From Nephrocerus scutellatus (lineage: Eukaryota; Arthropoda; Insecta; Diptera; Pipunculidae), in contig OX352763.1 in NCBI GenBank assembly GCA_947095585.1, positions 104,387,908 to 104,451,907 on the forward strand: DNA of 64,000 nt, in the 5' to 3' direction. The notes under the pieces are model-generated. The model was given only the letters and a program-made list of their open reading frames with translations. It made no database searches and had not been told where the DNA came from. Positions 32,567 through 42,870 of the stretch are shown piece after piece; within the stretch, counting starts at the first letter, position 1; each line of letters opens with the position of its first letter. Both the position numbers and the translations under genes were made by a program.

Positions 32567-33186
32567 TTATATTCTACACTCGGCCATCCTGGTCTTACGA
32601 CTGCCGTCAGTCGAATCTTGAACACTCCATCTCGTCTTCTGCTTCAGGGTCACTTTCACCATATCTGTGGCCCATGGCTTCATGCAGTCGGCTGCTGTTG
32701 ATGTTGTATTCGGGCATTCATGTTGCCCCACCTTTCGGACGTCATATCTATCTCTCCCTTTTACCTTCGTCACCTCATATGGTCCGAAGTACTTTATGTG
32801 TAGCTTCAGCACTGCACCAAACTGTATGATCTGGATGTTTTACTCTTTCTATCGTAGGTCCTCCGATTTTCCTCTTGAACTTTGGCGATCTGTTGTTTAT
32901 CGGTTTGCCTTATTTCGTATCGCCCATTTTCGAAGTCTTCCCTCATCACCTCCTCCAGTGCTCGCAGCTCATGGCTACCTTCTCTTCTCATGATTGTCCC
33001 AAACATGAGTTGGAACGGACTGCGCTGGGTGCTTCGGGATACGGTCGAGTTCATAACACTTTGAACCCTACTTACATGTTTGTGCCACTTCCTGGGATCA
33101 TCCGCCGACAATTTTGTGAGGATCTCAATGATGATCCTGTTCATTCGTTCCACCTGACCGTTGCCCCTCGGTACTCCAGATGTGTG
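32567..33186 (-). pseudogene. Ty3/gypsy integrase, catalytic Glu and C-terminal domain (gypsy-B)
   Basis: The frame begins at SGVPRGNGQVERMNR, carrying the third catalytic residue (Glu of QVER), and continues through LTKLSADDPRKWHKHVSRVQ, FQLMFGT and a Lys/Arg-rich linker. After a frameshift near 32,810 it reads YFGPYEVTKVKGRDRYDV, the integrase C-terminal fold, and ends in RKTRMAEC. It is a homologue of gypsy-D at 40.8-42.0 kb but clearly a different copy. Everything before the Glu motif was replaced by the repeat at 33,186. Confidence 0.8.
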
Positions 33187-33296
33187 TGTGTGTATTTGTG
33201 TTTTGGTGTGCCTAGAACGCTTTCGGCCCCCACCACAGGGCCTCATCAGTAGGCTTGTGTGTATGTGTATAGTGTGGTGTGTACTAAAATGTAAAA
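33186..33296. repeat. Repeat with second copy at 33,718-33,826
   Basis: GTGTATTTGTGTTTTGGTGT, CTTTCG-CCCCCACCACAGGG and GTACTAAAATGTAAAAT are shared. Copies differ at about six positions and by a short TG-run. The first copy abuts the gypsy integrase exactly at its break. Confidence 0.9.
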
Positions 33297-33578
33297 TTAT
33301 AAAAGGTATAATATAAATTAAATACAAAAAGATAATATAAGGTATAAAAATAAACTAAGACTCAGCTACTTGCAACTACCCTACCTAACATATGATTGAA
33401 AACTCAATGGTCAATTTAAATTAAGTCTGGTAGGCCGAGTATTTCACAAGAGCCTCCATGAAAATATGCCGAGCAAATAATGCTTAGAAGTTTACAAGGG
33501 AATGGTGGAATGGGCAGATCTGCGAGTATTTCACAAGACAGATCTTGGAGCTAGGGACTCCAAGTGAGAATATAGAAT

Positions 33579-33826
33579 AGTGCCAGATATTCCTCAAGAG
33601 AGCGGATACAAAGTTTATAATACAGTACGTTAAACAATTATTAAAAGATAGAGAAGAAAGATAAAAGATAAAAAAAGATAATACTCATCTAAAATATAAT
33701 ATGTGTATGTGTGTATGTGTGTGTATTTGTGTTTTGGTGTGCCTAGAGCGCTTTCGACCCCCACCACAGGGCCTCATCTGTAGGCTTGTTTGTATGTGTA
33801 TAGTGTGTACTAAAATGTAAAATATT
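33579..33826. repeat. Second copies of the 32,113 and 33,186 repeats, adjacent
   Basis: Here the two repeat segments lie next to each other (33,579-33,708 and 33,718-33,826), whereas in the first occurrence they are separated by the gypsy-B integrase. The simplest reading is an intact unit here and, at 32.1-33.3 kb, a unit interrupted by gypsy-B. Confidence 0.7.
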
Positions 33827-34080
33827 GAATTGTGTAAAATGTGTATAGGTGAGTTTTATGTGTATATACAATTTAAAGAGTTTTACAGAATGTAAATTAT
33901 CTTGTTTCTTTTGTTTGCATGCGTTTACTCGCGTGAATTTCTCCCTTTTGCAGTAATTTTTGATGCAATGGTTATGTTTTATTAGGTGCACACGATGTTC
34001 AAGAACCATGTGTATGCAATAATGGCGTCGTAGCAAGTCTTCGAAAATTCAATTTGATCGGCTGAATCTGTATTATTTAA

Positions 34081-34098
34081 TCCCGGGTTTCGGCACCA
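34081..34098 (-). promoter_or_regulatory. BEL/Pao-type primer-binding site (BEL-3)
   Basis: TGGTGCCGAAACCCGGGA on the minus strand is identical to the PBS of BEL-1 at 56,306-56,323. A 5' LTR should extend upward from about 34,100, but I cannot place its other end. No gag follows, so this is an orphan 5' end. Confidence 0.7.
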
Positions 34099-34099
34099 A

Positions 34100-35030
34100 T
34101 ATTTTATTGCAATCTATAATCTTCAATGACAGTTTCCAGTATATAATAAAAAAGGTTAGTCTCGTTTCAGTGGCAAAAAGGAAGTGTGATAAATTCCACG
34201 ACTATTTTGCCTGGAATATAGCAGCAAAGTTAGAAAATTAGCAGCAGATCAAAAAAAAGAATAGTTTCTTGCAGCAGCGGTGCGACGATGAGCAGCGCAA
34301 TTTGGCACAGCAGCAGCACGGTATTTTGGGCAGTAAAAAGAAACACTCTTTCTTTATTTTTTAATGAAAAAAAATTTTTTTATATAAAAAAATGGTTGGC
34401 AAGTGCCAAGTGACTTGCTTATCGCTTCAAAGATAAATTCGAACAGATCGAACTGAAGTTAGTCAATATTCAATTTTACTATTAGGTCAGTTCGGTAATA
34501 TTACTATTAGGGCTATTCGCATAATAATTTTTTTTTTTTGTGAAATTACAAACATAAACCGAATTGATAATATATTAACATTATTATAGTGAATATAAAC
34601 TAGATTGATGATTCTTCAAAGTGAGTAAAATGTGATACACATCAATCAATTTACAAACTCAAAACAGGTGTTGTGTTATTACGATAGATGGCTTAGATAC
34701 TAAGGCCGCGAGTACATTATTCATTTTATATACATAATTTATGTTAAACATGGTTGTCGGCTTTGTTTGGCCATCAATTTATTTCAGGTGGATAGAAGTC
34801 GGAACTAAACAAAACTTTATATATATGTATGTAATTCATAATGTTTACAATAGGTACATCAATATCATTCCATATCAATTACACTTTCGAATTTTTCATT
34901 AGATTCTTCTCCTTGATATGTTGCTTCATCACGGGTGTCATTTGAGTTGTTTCCCGCAACGACTATATCATCGTTTAAATGTAGTTTGATGGAGCATTAC
35001 CGAGCTGCTTCTCCAATACCGCAATTTGTG
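34100..35030. other. Mostly non-coding; possible BEL-3 LTR
   Basis: It contains a CAG-rich patch (34,270-34,320). Near 34,870-34,990 a minus-strand frame of about 45 acidic codons has no recognised family. Confidence 0.3.
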
Positions 35031-35059
35031 TCTTTACTTTATAGTTGAGTAATTGAATG

Positions 35060-35330
35060 TCGCTGATCTATAGAGACTATCGGACATGGATTCTGAGCAT
35101 GTGGTTCGTGTTTCGAATCCCAGTAGCGCCAAAATGTCACTAATGTCTGACAACCGTCCGAGAGTAACAACGGAAAGCTTCTCAATTTGCCGTTCGGATA
35201 CGGCCCTTCCATTTGTGTGCAAAAATATACATGCACACAACACAAATGGTCGCGAAAAGCTAGGCCTTGGACCGCAACGGTCTGTCGCGCCGAATATTAT
35301 TATTATTATATTTCTAACTGTCTTTTGAGC
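35060..35330 (+). repeat. tRNA-derived SINE, diverged copy
   Basis: It has a B-box-like TTTCGAATCCCAG at 35,112-35,124, then segments matching the SINE at 61,321: GAGAGTAA, GGAAAGCTTCT, GCCGTTCGGAT, CCTTCCATTTGTGTGCAAAAA, ACACAAATGG and CTAGGCCTTGGAC, ending in an ATT-rich tail. The A-box region is badly decayed. Both copies are in plus orientation. Confidence 0.75.
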
Positions 35331-35759
35331 CGTTGTGTGCTCAACCATTAGTTTTCTCTTTTTAAGAGAAAGAGGTGATTCACATCGAGCTTGTTGTTTT
35401 CTACCTAAAAAATCAGACCTATACATACTAGCGTGCAATGAGGAGACTTGTTAGTTTTCTTTTTGCAGCCACATTAAAATTTAAGATTTTTCAAAAGTGT
35501 TTTTAAAAGTGTAGTGCAAATAAGCAATACTACAGCATAAAAACATTTATGAATTTATGATGTATGTACTATAAAGCCAAATTGTTGTTGTCGTGACTAT
35601 TGTGCTATTTTGTGTGCGGTTAAATTGCCCGTATTAATGACTTTTAGTCATATCAGCAAATTAGAGATATGAGAAATGTAAAGGTTGAAAACAAACAAAA
35701 ATAAAGAAAGTATAGGAACAAATGTAAAAAGAAGGATAGTAAACGATGGAGTAATAGCA

Positions 35760-36690
35760 AGCAGGGTTCATGGGGGAATTATTGCGAATTATAATGATCG
35801 TAGATAGCTCTACGGAAGCGCGATGCGTTAGCTATTAATTTTAGAGAAGGCGTCAATGAGTTCCACAGTCGGGTGGCATGAACGAGGAAGTGCCTTGAGG
35901 AATTAAGAAAATTTTATTTCGGTATAATAAGAGTGCTATTCCTGGAGGATCCGGTAAATCGCAGTTTATTGTATAAGTACGCCGGGGTACGTGCTACAAT
36001 GATATTATGTAGGAAGATACAGTTTCTGGCATCCAGAACCCGCCTTAGAGGGCAACCGAAAACGTTATTGAACAGGACTGAGTTGAGATCGTATCTACGA
36101 AGTTTATACACGCATCGAATCGCGTGATTACAGGCCACCACCAGCTTATGTTCCGGGTGGTAGTCAAGTTTGCTATAGATTACATCTATAAAGAGAATAT
36201 TCGGTAAAATTAAGAATTTCACCAGCATGCGTCTAGGTTCCAATGGTGTAAAATCACTAGTTAGCGCGAGAGTTTTATCATGTAACGCAACTTTCTCTCT
36301 CAATATTTTTATTTCTCCTTGTAAGCCATCGATTGTAACCTTATTCTCCATCACCTGATTTAGTTTGGATGTATATCGCTCCGATCTGCTGCTAAAGAGC
36401 TGACCATAGACCCAATAGAATCAAGAACCTTTATTGCAGCAAGTTCGCTGGCTATAGTATTTTTTACACGTTGCTCCCTCTCATCCATCTTTGATAGAAG
36501 TAGCGATGTCTGCTCTTTGAGCTCTTTGGCAAAAACAGAGTCTGAAATTACTCGCGTAGACTTACGAGCAGGCGAGGCACACAGTTATCAAATACAGCAG
36601 ATGGGGGGGAAGTATTATTGGCAGTTGTTGTAGTGGTTCGCAGGCATCTTTCTCCTTTTTGCCGTTTTAAATTATTATTCATGCTGATAC
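35760..36690 (-). pseudogene. Internally deleted LINE: ORF1 start fused to ORF2 end
   Basis: The 5' part (36,690-36,270) begins MNNNLKRQKGERCLRTTTT and holds a coiled-coil-like KELKEQTSLLLSKMDEREQR and GLQGEIKILREKV. It passes directly, at about 36,250, into a LINE RT C-terminus: PRRMLVKFLILPNILFIDV, LRRYDLNSVLF, RTPAYLYNKL and FLVHATRLWNSL. ORF1 middle, endonuclease and RT palm are all missing. One in-frame stop near 35,912 and at least one frameshift. The deletion junction is within an open frame of 146 codons. Confidence 0.75.
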
Positions 36691-37040
36691 ACAAAAATAA
36701 TAGACGTAAAAAGTTCCAAGGTTATTAGAGGTAGAATCACTACAAATTACCACTTCACACACTAATTAATATAAGTATCAGATCAAAATGATTAATTAGG
36801 AATTTAACTGAAGTGAAGAGAACAACAAAACTGCAAAACTGCGGAGTTAAAGACGCGTCTAATTGCTAACACCTCAAATGTCGCAAAAGATATTCGCAAT
36901 AACTTTTGTGATTATGTATTTTAACACCGTGGGATCAGCTCCATAGCAACCAACGCCAATTAATAATAAAATGTAATAAATCCAAATCTAAATTATTTTA
37001 TAATAATAAATTATGTAAAATAAATAATTTTTCTAATAAT
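36691..37040. other. AT-rich stretch without supported genes
   Basis: Nothing recognised. Confidence 0.35.
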
Positions 37041-37045
37041 AATAT

Positions 37046-37446
37046 TTATGTACTTTCTTCATTAAAATCTATAATCGTTTCGTCTAATGATATATCAAGT
37101 GATGATACTCCATCCACCTGTTTTTCTTGGTCTTTTAAAAACGGCAGGTTGTTGAAATACCAAAGATTAGATACATATACTTCGTTAGCACCCGGCACCA
37201 GATTTTTCACTTTTTTTAATTCACGCCTGTAGCAGCTTAGCAAACTATTAGGTTGTTTTTCTTCTTCAAAATATCGATGGTTGCGCTTGGCTCTAGCTCT
37301 TTGAATTTCTCCAAAAGTATTTGCTATTCTTCAGCCTTTATATTTTTGTTCTTGTATTCCTCACATTTAACTTTCCACATTTCAGGTTAAGATTCCAAAA
37401 GTTGATAAAAGTTTACCCAGAAATCGGTATTTACACTGGATGCCAT
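37046..37446 (-). pseudogene. MADF-domain protein remnant
   Basis: From ATG 37,446 the frame reads DFWVNFYQLLES, stop, PEMWKVKCEEYKNKN, stop, ILLEKFKELEPSATID, then a frameshift to YRRELKKVKN, EVYVSNLWYFNNLPFL and an acidic tail ending in TAA. This is a complete MADF domain (W-x-V-K, Y-x-N, R-x-E-x-K-K-V, VY-x-x-LWYF) with two stops and a shift. MADF proteins are abundant host factors in flies and also occur as Harbinger accessories; which applies here cannot be decided. Confidence 0.75.
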
Positions 37447-37563
37447 AAAAAATTTCCAATATATGACTGCACAGGCCTCCAGGGGCGTTTATGAACTTAT
37501 AGGCGGTTGGTTTTTGTTACAAAATACTTATTTCTATTGGATTCGTTAAATTTTCAATTATCT

Positions 37564-37570
<7 letters not shown>

Positions 37571-37594
<24 letters not shown>

Positions 37595-37595
37595 C
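37571..37595. repeat. (TA)n microsatellite
   Basis: About 12 TA units, next to CAGGGTGTATCCG. Confidence 0.9.
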
Positions 37596-37785
37596 AGGGT
37601 GTATCCGTTAAGGTGGCAAATACTTAAGGGTCATTCCTTACTACGAAAAAATTTTCACAATGTAATTTACCATGTAAATTTAGAAAAAACTTTATTTTAA
37701 CGAAATAATGAATTTATGTTCAAGTATGCAATACAATTCGGCCAATCTGATAATTTGATCGATTGATGATTCCTTGAAGGAGTTA

Positions 37786-38015
37786 ACATGGTTTACAATT
37801 ATTCTCTTTCCACAGCCATATAAAACGCGATTCAATGGTGCCATTGTACGGTAATTGCGTAATTTGGCAGTTTTCTATGTTTTTTATGATGTACCGACCA
37901 TTAGACAGTTTCTTGTGTATAATATATGGTCCTTTAAACTTTGGAATGAGCTTTTTGTTGACGCCAACGGAGGAGCCTACATTTTTTATGACATTTATTT
38001 TTTGGCCGGCTTATA
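37786..38015 (-). pseudogene. gypsy-C integrase C-terminal domain
   Basis: The frame reads AGQKINVIKNVGSSVGVNKK, LIPKFKGPYIIHKKLSNGRY, NCQITQLPYNGTIE and a Trp-rich end. The K-x-x-GPY and L-x-x-x-RY core is the integrase C-terminal (SH3-like/GPY) domain. It is cut at 38,015 by the rosa-like insertion and continues on the far side as NESYFKLK (39,276 onward). Confidence 0.8.
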
Positions 38016-39275
38016 AAGGGTGTTTTTTTAGGAGGTTTGTTTTTCCGATAGATGTCGTTTTATTTTATGACAGTTGTTTTGACAGCTCAAAGTGGCATTT
38101 CTACTCAGTATTGTTTGGCAAATCATTATGAATAGGTTAACTCCAGAACAACGTTTTCAAATCAATTAAAAATGTTTATAGAGCACTTCGTGAATTTTAT
38201 GGTGCACATAATCGTCCGTCAGAGACCACCATAAAGAACGTAATTACCAAATTTCGGTCTACATTCACTCTTTTGGATGCCAAGCCACCGACAAGAATGA
38301 GAAGAGTTCGTACAGAAGAAAATATTGCTGTCGTTGAGGCCAGTGTCGAAGAAAACGACAATTTATCGATTCGTCGTCGTGCTCAGCAAATTGGACTTTG
38401 TCCATCGACTTTATGGAAAATTTTACGTAAAGATTTGGGTTTGGTGCCATACAAAATTCAATTGGTGCAAGAATTAAAGCCACACGACCATCGTTTGCGC
38501 CGTGAATTCAGTGATTGGTCGTTAAATCAATTGAACGAAGATCCATTTTTTTACCGTAAAATTCTCTTCAGTGATGAGGCGCATTTTTTGTTAAATGGAT
38601 ACGTCAACAAACAAAATTGTCGCATTTGGAGCAAAGATAATCCACACGCCGTTCAAGAATTACCAATGCATCCTGATAAATGTACTGTTTGGTGCGGTCT
38701 ATGGGCTGGTGGGATCATCGGTCCATATTTCTTTAAAAATGAGGAAGGACGACGCGTTACCGTGAATGGAAATCGATACAGAACCATGTTAAATGAGTTT
38801 TTGTTGTCAAATCTTGAAGATATGGATATGGATGAAATGTGGTTTCAACAAGATGGTGCCACTTGCCATACAGCACGTGAAACAATCGACTTATTGAAAG
38901 AAACTTTCAACGACAACATTATTTCGAGAAATGGTCCGGTGAATTGGCCTCCGCGTTCGTGCGATTTGACGCCACTCGATTACTTTTTGTGGGGATACGT
39001 GAAGTCATTGGTTTATGTGGATAAACCTCAATCGATTGACGCTTTGGAAACCAATATTCAACGTGTCATTGCTGACATACGCCCTCAAATGCTTGAAAAA
39101 GTGCTGGAAAATTGGACCTCCAGAATGACATTTGTGAAAAATAGTCGTGGTAGCCATATGCCAGAAATTGTGTTTAAATGTTAAATGCCAAAAAATTATC
39201 TACCAAATAAAAATTCATAATTTTATATGTGTTTTATTCAAAAAAAAAATCGGCAACCTCTTAAAAAAAACCCGT
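38016..39275 (+). mobile_element. Tc1/mariner DD41D (rosa-like) transposon
   Basis: The 1,260 bp element is flanked by TA at 38,014-38,015 and 39,276-39,277. Terminal inverted repeats of about 20 bp start AAGGGTGTTTTTTTAGGAGG at the left and ACGGGTTTTTTTTAAGAGG (reverse complement) at the right. It carries one transposase gene. It splits the gypsy-C integrase. TIRs, TA duplication and size are as expected for the superfamily. Confidence 0.9.
38128..39184 (+). pseudogene. DD41D mariner-like transposase, N-terminal deletion
   Basis: The ATG at 38,128 starts MNRLTPEQRFQI and hits a stop. The rest of the protein is open from 38,171 to TGA-free end at 39,184 (about 337 codons): a helix-turn-helix with SIRRRAQQIGLCPSTLWKIL, then the catalytic residues FSDEAH, WFQQDGATCHTA and TPLDYFLWG. 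Forty-one residues separate the second and third Asp, counted directly. Such DDE/D transposases cut and paste DNA at TA. Ten to fifteen codons at the N-terminus are missing with a frame change, so this copy probably cannot act alone; the catalytic domain itself shows no stop. Confidence 0.85.
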
Positions 39276-39480
39276 TACTTTAGCTTAAAGTAACTCTCGT
39301 TCCGCTTGTGTGACTGTGATATTGCTTCGCCAGCCTCCCGCCTACATATGTCTAATAAATCCTAAACAATCTTCTACATTTATATTTTATCCTTAAAAGA
39401 CAATCTACATGGATGAGAAAACACAGGATGCTCTGTGGTCAACTTAATGGACATTGCAAATGGTTTGGCTATACTTTCTT
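39276..39480 (-). pseudogene. gypsy-C RT start fused to integrase
   Basis: The frame reads KLTTEHPVFSHPCRLSFKDKI and IVxDLLD, the region just before the first RT motif of gypsy polyproteins. It continues directly as EAISQSHKRNESYFKLK, which belongs to the integrase C-terminal region. Two stops. RT, RNase H and most of integrase are therefore deleted at this junction. Confidence 0.65.
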
Positions 39481-39602
39481 TCTTACTGTCCAAATAACAA
39501 CTACGTAGTGTATTCTCAATGGAAGATCGTGTTTTCTTATCTAATCTACAACCAATATCTAATTCGTCAATATATTCACATAAATTTTAGCCTGTTCATG
39601 AT

Positions 39603-40411
39603 TCAAACAACAATCCTGAACGAATTCGGGGTAATTCTCCAAGCAATAATTAACATTACACTGACTGGATAAGTGCCCAAACACTGAGCACCGGAAATCA
39701 GAAGTAGAGTTGACTGACACTCCTGCGCGCTGAACATTAGTTCCTCTTCTCCTAAATTGGCCAGTGCAGCAATCTCCTTCATACAGAGCATTTAGCAGAT
39801 AATGTTCTCACTCGGCAATCGATGGCGCTTGTACAGTTCTTTGTACACTTCGTTAATGGACACGTTTCGATTGAACTGTTTGATGAGTTCCTCTTTCAGG
39901 TTTTTTATAATTGGAAGCAGTTGATGTACGCAGAAAAATCGACGCAGTTCCCGTTACCAAACGGCGAAGGCACATAAATTTGAAGTGGTCGTCTTGTTGG
40001 ATAATTTTGACCACGTTTCCAAAATCCAACAGCCACTTTTCGATTGGATAGGCGTTGTCGCCAGAAAACGTTGGGACAAGAGAGTCCACTTCAACAATGG
40101 AAAGTCTTTGCAGACCACTGGTTGTTTCTTCTTCCGCAATAGCAACATTCTCTTTGGTCTTCTATATTGTCTTCGCCTGGACCACTTGCACCAACAGCAA
40201 CGTCATTCTCCCCATCGGAAGACGACGCACTCTCGTCGACAACTTCGGTTTCGTGATGACGTGATGAGTTTAACAAACTACTCTGTTGCGTCATGGTGGC
40301 ATTAATAGGATAATCAACGCCTGCCTCCTCTAAAGCACTCACTAGATCAGCTTTCGTGACTTTTTTCGCCATTTTGTTATTCCGCACAAACACGTTTAAA
40401 GTTAAATTCAC
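39603..40411 (-). pseudogene. gypsy-C gag
   Basis: From the frame at 40,411 the start reads MAKKVTKADLVSALEEAGVD, a SAP-like DNA-binding helix pair, then an acidic Ser-rich linker and CCYCGRRN. The next frame (40,089-39,853) reads LVPTFSGDNAYPIEKWLLDF and FKFMCLRRLVTGTASIFLRT, a capsid-like block. The third (39,791-39,603) is the C-terminal part. Two frameshifts separate the three pieces. No stop falls within each piece. Confidence 0.7.
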
Positions 40412-40433
40412 AAATTCGACCCCACATCTGATG

Positions 40434-40755
40434 TGTAATATACCATGTAAATTTAGAAAAAACTTTATTTTAACGAAACAATGAATTTATGTTAAAGTAT
40501 GCAATACAATTCCATACGATTAAAACTAATAGAGTTATCCCTTAAGTGTAAGCAATTCAATTCAATACGATCAAAAACAAAAGATTTATCATTAGGCGTA
40601 TCAATACAATTCATTACGATTTTAAACAATACATTTATGTGGAATTTGAATAAAGATAACAGAAATTTATTGAAGTAAAGATAATAATGGAATGATTTTA
40701 AAATAACAAATGAATAATATTGTAATACTAAAGAAATGGTATCGAGTAAAAAGGA
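40434..40755 (-). repeat. gypsy-C 5' LTR with internal tandem units
   Basis: It begins TGTAATATACC next to the leader of gag. Three units of about 50 bp share CAATACAATTC-ATACGAT-AAA. The matching 3' LTR has only one unit. The right-hand end is uncertain. Confidence 0.5.
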
Positions 40756-40808
40756 ATACATCCGTTCGCGGCCAGCCGGTGGATCACACTACTTGACTAC
40801 TTGTTCTA

Positions 40809-41015
40809 TTATCCGGTGGACGTTGATGGCGTGTTCTTCTTGTCTCGGTCCCACATTCGGCCATCCTGAAGTTCTACCGCCTCGGTGGAATGTGGAACAT
40901 ATAACTTCATACTATCTGCTGCACTGAATGTCCGCGTCGGTCCTTCTGAAGTTGTCTGCTTTTCTAATTCGTATCGGTCATATCCCTTAATTGCTTTCAC
41001 TGTATAGGGTGCCAA
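40809..41015 (-). pseudogene. gypsy-D integrase C-terminus
   Basis: The frame reads APYTVKAIKGYDRYELEK, RTFSAADSMKLYV and VELQDGRMWDR. It follows the catalytic ORF by a one-base frameshift near 41,010. It matches the gypsy-B end at 32,567. Confidence 0.75.
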
Positions 41016-41931
41016 AAAAATGTCCTTTCAATTTTAGTCCTGTACCGTACTGTGTTCTTCTTATAACTACGAGGTCTCCTGGTTGGTACTTATACGGCTC
41101 CTTTGATTTCTTGTTGTGGGTTTTCCGGTTTTGTTCTTGAATGGAGAGAATCTGTTTCTTGGCGTCATTTCTGATGCTTTCGCGTTCTTCGTCGATTGTC
41201 TCTCGGTGTTCTTGTTCAAGAAGTTTTATAATCTCTGTATAACGATTACTTCTCATTCTAACGCCAAACATTACTTGAAATGGGGTCGTCCCTATCGCAC
41301 GCTGCAATGTACTGTTGAGTACGGACTGCACCGCTACTACGTTGTTGTACCACTTCGATGGATCATTTTGGCTAAGCTTATTAAGAACTGCTATTATAGT
41401 TTGGTTAAGCCTTTCGACTTGTCCGTTTCCGCGAGGTATGCCCGTTGTAATAAGTGCATGTTCTATATTGTTGTCTTTACAGTATTGGTGAAATGTATTC
41501 GATATAAACGCACCTCCTCTATCCGATATAATTCTTGCTGGGTGACCGAACGTGTTGTGTTGAAGTGTCATCTTGTCAATTACCTCCTTAGTGTTTGTTG
41601 TTTTGGATGGGTAAAGCCAGCAGAACTTTGAGAATGCGTCCACTACTGCAAAGATATAGCGATATTGTTTGTTGGTGATCGTCATAGGTCCCATGTGATC
41701 TACGTGATACGCGCTGAGGGGGGTTACGTCTTTAGGTATACAATGTAACCATCCCTCCTTTTTTCCTCGTTTGCGATAGGTTATGCAATTTTTTATACCT
41801 TCTTTAATTTTCGAATTCAAATTTTCTATGTTGTATTGTCTTCTTATAAGGGTTTTGATTTTTGATAACTCAAAATGTCCATTTTCTTTGTGTGTTTTTC
41901 GAATAATCTCGTCTTCCATTCTTTCTGGCAC
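40987..41931 (-). pseudogene. gypsy-D integrase
   Basis: A 314-codon frame: zinc-binding region with HKENGH and NCITY (second Cys of the usual C-x2-C replaced by Tyr), then catalytic core with VDHMGPM (Asp), IISDRGGAFI (Asp) and GIPRGNGQVERLN (Glu), followed by PFQVMFGVRMR and the start of the C-terminal domain at PGDLVVIRR. All three catalytic residues are present. Upstream it is separated by an in-frame TGA from the RNase H frame. Integrase inserts the retrotransposon cDNA; this copy is broken by the stop and the downstream shift. Confidence 0.85.
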
Positions 41932-41943
41932 GACGATGACCTT

Positions 41944-42309
41944 TCATCCATCAGTGTTTTTGTAAAGTATTCCTCCAGTAGTAGTGTATGGACTCTTATT
42001 ATCATTTGCGACTGTTTCTACAATATGTCTTATCCTAGGGTCTCCCATTTGTGCCTGCTGTAGTTTTGCTGAAATTGTAGTACCGATACCGATCATTGCT
42101 GGTGAGCGGCTTAATGCGTCGACGTGACTCATTCTGCTTCCGTTGCGGTGCTCTACTTCATAATCGAATTCTTGCAATTCCATTGCCCATCGCGCTACCC
42201 GAGGTGGAACTTTATTTTTATGTATAGTCTGTGCAAAAGCTTTACAATTGGTAATTATCTTGAATGGTACATTTAGTAGGTACACGCGAAATTTTGATAG
42301 CGCCTTCAT
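41944..42309 (-). pseudogene. gypsy-D RNase H and linker
   Basis: The frame reads FKIITNCKAFAQTI, where the expected TDC Asp is Asn, then RVARWAMELQEFDYEVEHRNG and HVDALSRSP, which are the RNase H C-terminal motifs of gypsy elements. GGILYKNTDG at the end leads, across a TGA at 41,941-41,943, into the integrase. Confidence 0.8.
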
Positions 42310-42483
42310 TATAGCAAGTACCTCTTACTCATAGCTCGAGTAGTTTTTTTCTGCATTCGTAGTGCATTTGCTAAAAAAATAAACAGGGTGCCATTGCTGA
42401 TCTTCTGACGATTTTTGTGTCAGTATTGCACGAAATATCCTTCTTTACTTGCGTCTGTATGTAATTCGGTAAGGCTGTTCGGA

Positions 42484-42870
42484 TTAAATAAGTTTAATAC
42501 TGGTGTTGATGCTAGTTTTTGCTTCAGCGTTTCGAATGCATGTTTTTGCTCGGTCCTGAAAAAAAACGAAATTAGATTTTAGTAAATTATTTAATGGGAG
42601 TGTAGTTTTTGCAAAATTAAAAATTAATTTCCTGTAAAATCCTACTAATCCCAGGAAGCTTTGTAGTTGACGGATATTTTTTTGGTTCACTGTACTTTAA
42701 AATTGCTGTTGTTTTGTTTGGTGATGGTGTAAAAGGATTCGTCGTACTGTGAAATAAAAGTATAGCGGAACTTAATTGAGTCAGGAGTGAGCACCATATA
42801 GATTCGAGCAGGTCGTTTTCCCCTCTCATCCTCCTCTGCAATATGCTCTTCATCGTCTGCTCCTTATCCT
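42484..42870 (-). pseudogene. gypsy-D reverse transcriptase end
   Basis: Reading across one frameshift: FTPSPNKTTAILKYSEPKN, IRQLQSFLGLVGFYRKLI and FAKTTLPLNNLL. This is the RT connection region (the F-LGL-x-x-YYRRFI motif). The palm with YxDD is missing. Confidence 0.75.

Larger units (their letters stand above)
37661..40755 (-). mobile_element. Ty3/gypsy element with internal deletion (gypsy-C)
   Basis: Its two LTR segments share TGTAATNTACCATGTAAATT and the following 60 bases (37,661-37,735 and 40,434-40,510). Between them on the minus strand are gag (40,411-39,603), a short RT start fused to integrase end (39,470-39,276 and 38,015-37,786), and the inserted rosa-like transposon (38,016-39,275). 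The 5' LTR contains extra tandem units (40,490-40,640) that the 3' LTR lacks. Most of pol has been deleted. Confidence 0.7.

Noticed and set aside
37571..37610. CAGGGTGT beside a TA run as a possible mariner end
   Set aside because: No inverted partner was found; the rosa-like element has its own clear ends at 38,016 and 39,275.
41116..41631. 171-codon plus-strand ORF
   Set aside because: Shadow of the gypsy-D integrase.
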